From contig JAGLEG010000538.1 of the NCBI GenBank assembly GCA_023145185.1, positions 1 through 6,307 on the forward strand: a stretch of DNA of 6,307 nucleotides. The letters run 5' to 3'. Positions 1 to 5,483 of the stretch are shown in pieces; the stretch's first letter is position 1; every line of letters begins with the position of its first letter. The notes beneath the pieces are model-generated. The model did no database searches. It saw nothing but the letters and a program-made list of their open reading frames with translations, and was not told where the DNA came from. A program made the translations under genes and the position numbers. The stretch is from Thermoplasmata archaeon. GTDB taxonomy: Archaea > Thermoplasmatota > Penumbrarchaeia > Penumbrarchaeales > Penumbrarchaeaceae.

Positions 1-98
1 GAATCTACCGATTCATCAGGATATTAGCCGGTCAATCTTGGGAGAGGCCTCATTTTGAGACTCATATCTAAATATATGTCAAAGTTAGCGAATATCTA
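1..98. other. Left-edge stretch: possible 3' end of an upstream gene, then a promoter
   Basis: All three + strand frames are open from the window edge for some distance: frame 1 stops at 25-27, frame 2 at 56-58 and frame 3 at 69-71. Frame 3 reads about 22 residues ending in ...SWERPHFETHI and frame 2 about 18 residues ending in ...SILGEASF; either could be the tail of a gene that begins to the left. The - strand shows only very short open frames here. The fragment is too short to identify or to choose between frames. The last 30 bases carry the TATA box of the next gene. Confidence 0.3.
69..77 (+). promoter_or_regulatory. TATA box of the membrane zinc-ribbon gene, leaderless geometry
   Basis: The A/T-only stretch TAAATATAT is centred about 26 bases before the ATG at 99. 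Archaeal TATA boxes are normally centred 26-27 bases before the transcription start, so transcription should begin at or next to the ATG. No Shine-Dalgarno-like purine run precedes the ATG, which fits a leaderless mRNA. Seen: box and spacing. Inferred: its use as a promoter. Confidence 0.5.
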
Positions 99-1109
99 AT
101 GAGATTTGGCAACCGAAACGTATTTTTATCTACCCACAATCTACTTGTTCGTATGAGCAGGGTTTCACGGGAATTTAATAGATGGTATGTACAATTACGT
201 ACCGTCAGGGACCAGCAGCTCAAATATGGGGCTCTTATACTGCTCTTTTCCTCGTTAATGTTCAGCGTCATGGACGGCCTCATCAATTTCTTCGGTTGGC
301 TATCCATGGGGGTTATGGGTATTCTACTCCTCTACAAGCGGTCCCCCAGATATTTTTATCTTACATTGTGGCTTGCCTCGATATACATTTTGGTATTCTT
401 TGGATCTATTGTCACTTACATATGGACTGCAAAAAATGATAATATAATCCTTCCGCTGTGGGGGTATTCAATTCTTATCGGTGCCTTTCTTGTATCCCTA
501 TCATTGATATTGTTCGTACGCGAGCGGAGGAACAGATACGCCATGGAAGGCGAATACGTTCCAATAGGGCTCTGGTCAACCGCTGTAATTGCGTTTTTCT
601 GGACCTCACTTTTTTCAATAATTGGGTGGATAAGGTGGGCAGATGGTTCAATGGGAAATACCCAATTTTTTAAAATACTGTATCTGATCAATGAATCACT
701 GCTTATCCTGCTTCTCGTGTTCATTCTATATTTTCCCGAGAACAGATTCAGAACAACGATACTGGAAACAGTTTCACCTGGCGGTGAGATCAAGCAGTTC
801 ATATCATCCATGTTGCGAAAGAACCTGAGACGGGAAGATGACATTAGAAAGTTGGATATGAGGATAGGTTGCCCCGTATGCGGGGTAGATCTTAAAAGAG
901 AAGTAAAAAGATGTCCTTCATGCGATGAGAGAAGGTTCTTCTACTGGTGTGATCGAGAGGAAGATTTCTTTGTAAGGTGTCCAAACTGCAGAAGACTGAC
1001 ACAGATATCAAATGAGAGATGTATTCACTGCTCGATAAGGATAAGCAGAAAGATCAGATGCTCAAAGTGCAGGAATATACATCAGATATCCAGGTGGATA
1101 GAGAGCTGA
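99..1109 (+). CDS. Six-TM membrane protein with C-terminal multi-zinc-ribbon tail, function unknown
   Basis: I do not recognise a family. The 336-residue protein starts with a basic region (1-42) and then has hydrophobic segments at about 43-58, 61-79, 85-108, 116-140, 156-178 and 190-212. The loops at 80-84 (KRSPR) and 141-146 (RERRNR) are positive, whereas those near 110-115 and 179-187 are not. By the positive-inside rule, both ends are cytosolic. After a basic linker (213-255) the tail has five CxxC pairs: C258/C261, C272/C275, C294/C297, C308/C311 and C321/C324, plus a lone C284. The first four pairs have the spacing of two zinc ribbons (CPxC-x10-CPxC type). The ATG at 99 follows an in-frame stop at 69-71 and sits about 26 bases from a TATA box; an in-frame ATG at 153 is an alternative. 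It converges on the dikinase gene with a 7-base gap. Membrane tethering of a protein- or nucleic-acid-binding module is possible but unproven. Confidence 0.85.
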   Translation: MRFGNRNVFLSTHNLLVRMSRVSREFNRWYVQLRTVRDQQLKYGALILLFSSLMFSVMDGLINFFGWLSMGVMGILLLYKRSPRYFYLTLWLASIYILVFFGSIVTYIWTAKNDNIILPLWGYSILIGAFLVSLSLILFVRERRNRYAMEGEYVPIGLWSTAVIAFFWTSLFSIIGWIRWADGSMGNTQFFKILYLINESLLILLLVFILYFPENRFRTTILETVSPGGEIKQFISSMLRKNLRREDDIRKLDMRIGCPVCGVDLKREVKRCPSCDERRFFYWCDREEDFFVRCPNCRRLTQISNERCIHCSIRISRKIRCSKCRNIHQISRWIES

Positions 1110-1111
1110 TC

Positions 1112-1136
1112 ATATGTCAGATCTCATCTGATATAT
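1112..1136. repeat. Near-perfect inverted repeat at the convergent junction
   Basis: Arms 1112-1122 (ATATGTCAGAT) and 1126-1136 (ATCTGATATAT) are separated by the three bases CTC. All eleven positions pair if one G-U wobble is allowed in the + strand RNA. The repeat covers the gap between the two convergent stop codons and the last codons and stop of the dikinase gene. It may form a hairpin at the 3' end of both mRNAs. There is no T-run on either side, so it is not a standard terminator, and a role in 3' end formation or mRNA stability is only inferred. Confidence 0.5.
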
Positions 1137-3825
1137 TGGAGTGTGCAGCGGAGAGTCTTGCAATTGGCACCCTGTATGGTGAACAGCTCACGTAATCCAA
1201 TCCAGTATCATGACAGAATTTAATAGAGGAAGGCTCGCCTCCGTGTTCTCCACAGATGCCTACTTTAAGCAAAGGGTTGGTCGATCTTCCCTTTTTGGTA
1301 CCCATCTTGACAAGTTGACCAACTCCCTCTCCGTCGAGAACCTTGAATGGATCTTCCGAGAGGATATTCTTATCAACATATTCTGGAAGGAATGTTGAGG
1401 AATCGTCCCTGCTGTATCCAAAGGTCATCTGGGTCAGGTCGTTGGTGCCGAAGGAAAAGAAATCAGCCGACCGGGCAATTTCATCTGCAGTCAGTGCCGC
1501 CCTGGGTATCTCGATCATGGTGCCTATCTTGATATCGATCCTGGTTCCCATCTCTGTAAATACTCTTTCAATGATCTCGGAGATGATATTCCTCTGATTC
1601 TCAAGTTCCTTTCTGACCCCCACCAAAGGAATCATTATCTCGGGACTTACCACAATACCCTCGTTATTCGAGGCCACAGCCGCTTCAACTATGGCGGTAG
1701 CCTGCATTTTGGTGATCTCCGGATAGGTGATCCCCAATCTACAACCTCTGTGGCCAAGCATCGGATTGAACTCTTTGAGAGACGAGATCTTCATCTCCAG
1801 GTGTTCCATGGTGATGCCCAGTTCCCTTGCCACTTCAATCTTTGCCTCTTGGTCATGTGGGAGAAATTCATGCAGCGGAGGATCCAGAAGCCGTATGGTG
1901 ACAGGGAACCCATCCATCTCCCTGAAAATGCCCTTGAAATCCTCCTTTTGCATCGGGAGTAACTGATCGAGTGCGGCCACCCGTTCCTCTTCAGTTTCCG
2001 AGAGGATCATCTTTCTCATTGCCAGGATCCTTTCTCCCTCAAAGAACATGTGCTCGGTCCTGCAGAGTCCTATGCCCTCGGCACCGAATTCCCTTGCAAC
2101 TTTCGCATCCTCGGGCGTATCGGCATTTGTCCTCACACCCAGTTTTTTGAATTGATCTGCCCATGACATAAGTGTCTTGAAATCCCCACCTATGGACGGT
2201 GGTTTTGTAGGGGTCATTCCAAGCATTATCTCACCGGTGGATCCGTTAAGTGATATCCATTCTCCTTTTGATAATACCCGATCCCCTATCTTCATATTCC
2301 CATCCTTGTAACTAATGTTCAGATCACTACAACCTGAAACACAGCATTTCCCCATTCCTCTTGCCACCACGGCTGCATGGCTTGTCATGCCTCCTCTTGC
2401 TGTAAGAATGCCTTCCGAGGATTTCATACCCCCTATGTCCTCTGGAGATGTTTCAATACGAACCAATATAACGCGATCTCCATCTGATGATAGGGTCTCT
2501 GCATCGTCTGCGTTGAAAACGATCTGACCTGTTGCAGCCCCGGGCGATGCAGGAAGGCCTCTTGCAATGACCTCTCCTTTCTTTTCCATGTCGAAAGCGG
2601 GATGAAGAAGCTGATCAAGTTGTTCCGGCTCAACCCTCAATATCGCCTCTTTCTTGGTGATAAGTCCCTCATTTACCATATCAACGGCTATCTTGATAGC
2701 AGCAGCTGCGGTTCTCTTTCCGGTTCTGGTCTGAAGAAGCCAGAGTACACCATTTTGAATGGTGAACTCAATATCCTGCATATCATGATAATGTGCTTCC
2801 AGCTGCAGATATGTTTTCTCCAACTCCTTGAATATCCCGGGCATTATCTCCTCCAGTGAGAGGTGCTTATTCAACCGTTCAGCTTCAGAAGTGCCATTGT
2901 GAACGGCCCATTCCATGGATCCTCTCTTTGTTACCTGAAGAGGTGTTCTGATACCTGCAACGACATCTTCTCCCTGTGCATTTTGAAGATATTCACCATA
3001 GAATACATTTCTGCCAGTAGAAGGGTCCCTGGTAAATGCAACACCGGTTGCGCACCCTTCGCCCATATTTCCAAATACCATGGATTGCACATTTACTGCA
3101 GTACCCCAGATAGAGGGAATGGAATTCATATTGCGGTATGTTATAGCTCGTTTGTTCCTCCATGAGCTGAATACGGCCCCAACAGCCCCCCATAATTGAT
3201 CCCAGGGATCATCCGGAAAATCGATATTAAGCCTGTCTTTTATTATCTTGATGAAGTTGGTAGAAAGTACTTCAAGGTCAGGACCCGACAGATCGGAATC
3301 ATAATTCACACCTTTCTCCAATTTAAGTCTGGCAAGTTCATCCTCGAATGGATCAACATCATCATCAAAGGAATCTCCGATGCCAAGAACAACGTCACCG
3401 TACATCTGTATAAATCGCCGATAAGTGTCCCAGGCGAACCTCTCATCTCCTGAGCGTTTGATCAGACCTTTTACGATATCCCTGTTAATTCCAAGATTCA
3501 ATATGGTATCCATCATTCCGGGCATCGAGATCCTTGCGCCGGATCGGACCGAGAAAAGAAGTGGGTCTTCAGGGTCTCCAAACCTCATCGACATCTTTTT
3601 TTCTATCGAGGAGATGGCACTCTTTACCTGCTCCCTGAGTGTCTCTGGAAAACTGCTATCATTTTCATAATAATCATTGCATACCTCGGTGGTGATAATG
3701 AAACCAGGGGGGACCGGTATATTCAATCCAACCATTTCAGACAGGTTTGCTCCTTTCCCACCCAGTAAGTTCTTCATTTCCTTGCTGCCTTCATCGAACA
3801 GATATACCATTTTCTTCTCCGACAT
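1117..3825 (-). CDS. ppdK: Pyruvate, phosphate dikinase (PPDK)
   Basis: This cytosolic enzyme reversibly converts ATP, phosphate and pyruvate to AMP, diphosphate and phosphoenolpyruvate, linking glycolysis and gluconeogenesis. The 902 residues (numbered from this start) have the full domain order. The N-terminal ATP-grasp region (about 1-340) has GGKGANLSEM at 22-31 and SVRSGAR near 92-98. The phosphohistidine swivel domain has GGMTSHAAVVARG with catalytic His483. The C-terminal PEP/pyruvate barrel (about 520-895) has GLCRTEH near 586-592, NPMLGHRG from 687, GTMIEIPRAAL at 768-778, FGTNDLTQ with N795/D796, and GICGEHGG with catalytic Cys858. The length is close to that of the bacterial enzymes (about 875), and no key motif is missing. 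Two ATGs lie two codons apart. The purine run GAGGAGG (3834-3840) is 2 bases from the first (3831) and 8 from the second (3825), so I chose the second; the longer form would be 904 residues. It lies 100 bases downstream of SRP19 on the same strand and may have its own promoter. Confidence 0.97.
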   Translation of the reverse strand: MSEKKMVYLFDEGSKEMKNLLGGKGANLSEMVGLNIPVPPGFIITTEVCNDYYENDSSFPETLREQVKSAISSIEKKMSMRFGDPEDPLLFSVRSGARISMPGMMDTILNLGINRDIVKGLIKRSGDERFAWDTYRRFIQMYGDVVLGIGDSFDDDVDPFEDELARLKLEKGVNYDSDLSGPDLEVLSTNFIKIIKDRLNIDFPDDPWDQLWGAVGAVFSSWRNKRAITYRNMNSIPSIWGTAVNVQSMVFGNMGEGCATGVAFTRDPSTGRNVFYGEYLQNAQGEDVVAGIRTPLQVTKRGSMEWAVHNGTSEAERLNKHLSLEEIMPGIFKELEKTYLQLEAHYHDMQDIEFTIQNGVLWLLQTRTGKRTAAAAIKIAVDMVNEGLITKKEAILRVEPEQLDQLLHPAFDMEKKGEVIARGLPASPGAATGQIVFNADDAETLSSDGDRVILVRIETSPEDIGGMKSSEGILTARGGMTSHAAVVARGMGKCCVSGCSDLNISYKDGNMKIGDRVLSKGEWISLNGSTGEIMLGMTPTKPPSIGGDFKTLMSWADQFKKLGVRTNADTPEDAKVAREFGAEGIGLCRTEHMFFEGERILAMRKMILSETEEERVAALDQLLPMQKEDFKGIFREMDGFPVTIRLLDPPLHEFLPHDQEAKIEVARELGITMEHLEMKISSLKEFNPMLGHRGCRLGITYPEITKMQATAIVEAAVASNNEGIVVSPEIMIPLVGVRKELENQRNIISEIIERVFTEMGTRIDIKIGTMIEIPRAALTADEIARSADFFSFGTNDLTQMTFGYSRDDSSTFLPEYVDKNILSEDPFKVLDGEGVGQLVKMGTKKGRSTNPLLKVGICGEHGGEPSSIKFCHDTGLDYVSCSPYRVPIARLSAAHSNISDEI

Positions 3826-3833
3826 GGACATAG

Positions 3834-3840
3834 CCTCCTC
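3834..3840 (-). promoter_or_regulatory. Shine-Dalgarno site of the PPDK gene
   Basis: On the - strand this reads GAGGAGG, an excellent match to the archaeal anti-Shine-Dalgarno sequence. It is only 2 bases from the ATG at 3831 but 8 bases from the in-frame ATG at 3825, so the second ATG is the better-spaced start. Confidence 0.7.
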
Positions 3841-3843
3841 ATT

Positions 3844-3853
3844 ATACCGGTAT
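3844..3853. promoter_or_regulatory. Perfect 10-bp palindrome between TATA-like box and ribosome binding site of PPDK
   Basis: ATACCGGTAT is self-complementary. It lies just downstream of a TATA-like sequence and just upstream of the GAGGAGG site, where a bound repressor would block RNA polymerase. A 10-bp palindrome is expected by chance several times in a window this size, so only the position makes it notable. Confidence 0.25.
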
Positions 3854-3860
3854 CAGCAGA

Positions 3861-3869
3861 TTATATGAA
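3861..3869 (-). promoter_or_regulatory. Possible TATA box of the PPDK gene
   Basis: On the - strand this reads TTCATATAA, a moderate match to the archaeal TATA consensus. Counting 26 bases downstream puts transcription start near 3839, at the very edge of the ribosome binding site, giving a leader of only about a dozen bases. Readthrough from the S8e-SRP19 operon is the alternative, since the 3826-3925 gap shows no obvious terminator. Confidence 0.3.
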
Positions 3870-3925
3870 TATCTTTCCAATGAAAGTGAATATGATCGGA
3901 TTAATGGAGAGTTGTTCAAACCGGA

Positions 3926-4213
3926 TCATTTGATATTCATGAGGTTCCTTGCAATGGCCTCTATGATCTCGGTTTTTTTACCGGTCTTTCTTATTACGAC
4001 CCTTCCACTCCCGTTGTACCAGGTAGAGGGGTGGCTCTTGTCACTTTCGATCTGAGGATAAAGGCCCATCTTTCTGGATGCCTTGAATATCTTCTCGCAA
4101 GTTGGATCAGGGATGGCGATCTCACTTGAGACCCTTCGACCCTGTGAACGGCTAAGGTTGGAATCAAAATATTCTGGCCAGAGAACCAATATCTCGGATT
4201 TCTTCCTGGCCAA
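3926..4213 (-). CDS. srp19: Signal recognition particle protein SRP19
   Basis: SRP19 binds the S-domain of SRP (7S) RNA and prepares it for SRP54, so that ribosomes making membrane or secreted proteins can be targeted to the membrane. The short basic protein (95 residues with this start) has the family's layout: an N-terminal beta strand ILVLWPEYFDSNLSRSQGRR, a central helix region (CEKIFKASRKMGL), and a second strand segment STWYNGSGRVVIRKTGKK followed by a C-terminal helix. There is no ATG at the front, only TTG codons. The TTG at 4222 directly abuts the AAAGGAG site (zero spacing), while the TTG at 4213 is 9 bases from it and gives a natural MARKKSEI... start, so I chose the latter; the longer form is 98 residues. 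It follows S8e by 16 bases (7 with the upstream TTG), so the two are almost certainly co-transcribed. Confidence 0.92.
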   Translation of the reverse strand: MARKKSEILVLWPEYFDSNLSRSQGRRVSSEIAIPDPTCEKIFKASRKMGLYPQIESDKSHPSTWYNGSGRVVIRKTGKKTEIIEAIARNLMNIK

Positions 4214-4222
4214 ACAGTTCAA

Positions 4223-4229
4223 CTCCTTT
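4223..4229 (-). promoter_or_regulatory. Shine-Dalgarno site that decides the SRP19 start
   Basis: On the - strand this reads AAAGGAG, immediately after the S8e stop codon. A TTG touches it directly (4222-4220) and another TTG (4213-4211) lies 9 bases on. Normal ribosome spacing favours the second. Confidence 0.65.
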
Positions 4230-4607
4230 TCAGATCAGAATCGCGTTGAGGACTCCATCCTGTCCGGGCCTGGATGTCACCTTTGCTTTGCCCATTTCGG
4301 TATCGATGATGGCACCCTTGGTGATAATATTCCTTCTGACATAGTTGGGATTGGCCGGGTTTTCAAGAACCGTCTTTAAAAGGGTTTTTTTGGTCAGCTT
4401 TGATTTCGGTACATAAACATTTACATGGTTGCAAAGGAGCACCCTGAATTTTGAGTTGCCACCCCTCGTACGTACTAATTTTTTTGAATCCTCACCGATC
4501 ACGGTCACCTGTTGTTCCCTGCTGATCTCGGTTTTCCTTTTACCCCTGCTGAACTTGATCCTTCCACCAGTGAGCTTTCTCCTTGATCTGCCCTGCCATA
4601 GTGCCAT
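4230..4607 (-). CDS. rps8e: Small ribosomal subunit protein S8e (eS8)
   Basis: This is a structural protein of the archaeal and eukaryotic small ribosomal subunit, absent from bacteria. The 125 residues match the usual archaeal length. Diagnostic segments are the basic N-terminus MALWQGRSRRKLTGGR, the middle VRTRGGNSKFR, the NPANPNYVRRNIITKGAII segment, and the C-terminal GKAKVTSRPGQDGVLNAILI. The ATG at 4607 is supported by a strong Shine-Dalgarno sequence (AAGGTGAT, 4 bases away) and a TATA box. It is the first gene of an operon with SRP19 and is divergent from the AlaX gene. Its strong promoter and ribosome binding site fit a highly expressed ribosomal protein. Confidence 0.97.
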   Translation of the reverse strand: MALWQGRSRRKLTGGRIKFSRGKRKTEISREQQVTVIGEDSKKLVRTRGGNSKFRVLLCNHVNVYVPKSKLTKKTLLKTVLENPANPNYVRRNIITKGAIIDTEMGKAKVTSRPGQDGVLNAILI

Positions 4608-4610
4608 GTT

Positions 4611-4618
4611 ATCACCTT
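4611..4618 (-). promoter_or_regulatory. Shine-Dalgarno site of the S8e gene
   Basis: On the - strand this reads AAGGTGAT, of which GGTGAT is a perfect complement of the archaeal 16S rRNA 3' end. It sits just before the ATG at 4607, so this gene uses a leadered mRNA, unlike its divergent neighbour. Confidence 0.75.
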
Positions 4619-4648
4619 ACTCTGAACGGGCGCTTCATGTTTGATTTT

Positions 4649-4657
4649 GTATATAAA
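4649..4657 (-). promoter_or_regulatory. TATA box of the S8e-SRP19 operon
   Basis: On the - strand this reads TTTATATAC, close to the archaeal consensus TTTATATA, with a purine-rich AAGG directly upstream that could act as a BRE. Counting about 26 bases predicts a start near 4627 and a leader of roughly 20 bases that includes the ribosome binding site. Confidence 0.7.
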
Positions 4658-4683
4658 CCTTGTCCAATTTTGAGAGCAGGTCC

Positions 4684-4692
4684 ATAAATAAT
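4684..4692 (+). promoter_or_regulatory. TATA box of the AlaX gene, near-leaderless geometry
   Basis: ATAAATAAT is centred about 24-25 bases before the ATG at 4712, and there is no Shine-Dalgarno-like sequence before that ATG. This fits a leaderless or nearly leaderless transcript. The box lies about 30 bases from the divergent S8e TATA box, so the two promoters are back to back within the 104-base intergenic region. Confidence 0.5.
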
Positions 4693-4711
4693 ATGAGTTA
4701 ACAAATACCAC

Positions 4712-5479
4712 ATGCCGATAATGATTTTACCAGATAGTTCATTCACGTGTACCATGGAAGAAATTCTTTTCATGGCAGATATCCCCTCCTGCTACATAAA
4801 AGACTTCGATGCGGTTGTGAAAATGGTCGACCGTGATGAAGGGTACATTTTACTTGATAGAACTTCATTTTATCCTGTGGGTGGAGGACAGCCCAACGAT
4901 ACCGGTAAGATCTCTTGGGATGGGAGAAACGCAACTGTGATAGATGTGAGAAAAAAGAATGGGATTTACCATTACATAACCGGTGAAATACCTGATGTTG
5001 GAACAAAAGTTGCCTGTTCCATAGATTGGGATCGGAGATACGCACACATGAAGATGCATACCGCACAACATATTCTATCGGCAGTTATGTGGAATCGATA
5101 CCGGGCGGTTACAGTGGGAAATCAGATACATGCAGATTATTCCCATATCGACTTTCATCCTCTTGAGATAGGGCAGGAGGACATTGGAGGGATCGAGGAG
5201 GAGGTCAATGAGATCATCAGTTCAGGATCAAAGGTGAAAGTAGAAGATCATTCAAGGGAGTTCATACACAATTCCATAGAAGTGGAGAGGATAGATCTAT
5301 CCAGGCTTCCTTCTTCGGTTAAGGAACTTAGAACTGTTTTGATAGACGATGGGAAGATAGACCTATGCCCTTGTGCTGGAACTCACGTTGGAGATCTTTC
5401 CGAACTGGGCCATCTGAATATTGTAAAAAGAAAGTCAAAAGGCGCCAAGAGGATAAGGGTCCAATATGAGTTGAAATAG
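4712..5479 (+). CDS. alaX: AlaX-type alanyl-tRNA editing protein
   Basis: This free-standing relative of the alanyl-tRNA synthetase editing domain hydrolyses mischarged Ser-tRNA(Ala) (and Gly-tRNA(Ala) in some members), protecting translation fidelity in the cytosol. The 255-residue protein has the AlaX-M layout. An N-terminal barrel carries LLDRTSFYPVGGGQPNDTG, with the GGGQ motif at 57-60. The catalytic domain carries the zinc ligands HxxxH (H116, H120 in MHTAQH) and CxxxH (C221, H225 in CAGTHVGDL). All editing motifs are present, so it should be active. Family members usually begin near residue 15 or 22 of this reading (MEEILFMADIPSCYIKDFDA aligns with typical AlaX-M starts). The TATA spacing favours the ATG at 4712; ATGs at 4721, 4754 and 4775 are in-frame alternatives. 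It is transcribed away from S8e and ends 4 bases from the convergent gene to its right. Confidence 0.95.
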   Translation: MPIMILPDSSFTCTMEEILFMADIPSCYIKDFDAVVKMVDRDEGYILLDRTSFYPVGGGQPNDTGKISWDGRNATVIDVRKKNGIYHYITGEIPDVGTKVACSIDWDRRYAHMKMHTAQHILSAVMWNRYRAVTVGNQIHADYSHIDFHPLEIGQEDIGGIEEEVNEIISSGSKVKVEDHSREFIHNSIEVERIDLSRLPSSVKELRTVLIDDGKIDLCPCAGTHVGDLSELGHLNIVKRKSKGAKRIRVQYELK

Positions 5480-5483
5480 AAGA

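Noticed and set aside
416..844. 142-residue open frame on the - strand inside the membrane protein gene
   Set aside because: It is antisense to a protein with convincing membrane segments and cysteine motifs, has no promoter or ribosome binding site, and its sequence resembles no domain.
2863..3165. 100-residue + strand open frame inside PPDK
   Set aside because: It is antisense to a strongly conserved part of the ATP-grasp domain; its composition is that of a shadow frame with no start signals.
3832..3925. A small RNA or small gene between SRP19 and PPDK
   Set aside because: No stable stem, no poly-T end and no open frame of useful length; the promoter elements for PPDK account for what is visible.
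4083..4379. 98-residue + strand open frame across the SRP19/S8e junction
   Set aside because: It is antisense to two well-identified conserved genes and has no promoter; a by-product of their codon use.
4377..4392. T-rich run (TTTAAAAGGGTTTTTTTG) considered as a terminator
   Set aside because: It lies inside the S8e coding sequence (the lysine-rich LTKKTLLK segment) and faces the wrong strand for any gene ending nearby.
4770..5066. 98-residue - strand open frame inside the AlaX gene
   Set aside because: It lies opposite the GGGQ and HxxxH motifs of AlaX, which explain the coding potential; no independent signals support it.
5480..5483. A terminator hairpin in the AlaX / glutamate synthase-like convergent gap
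   Set aside because: Only 4 bases separate the stops, and the surrounding sequence shows only 4-5 base complementary stretches far apart, unlike the clear repeat at 1112-1136.
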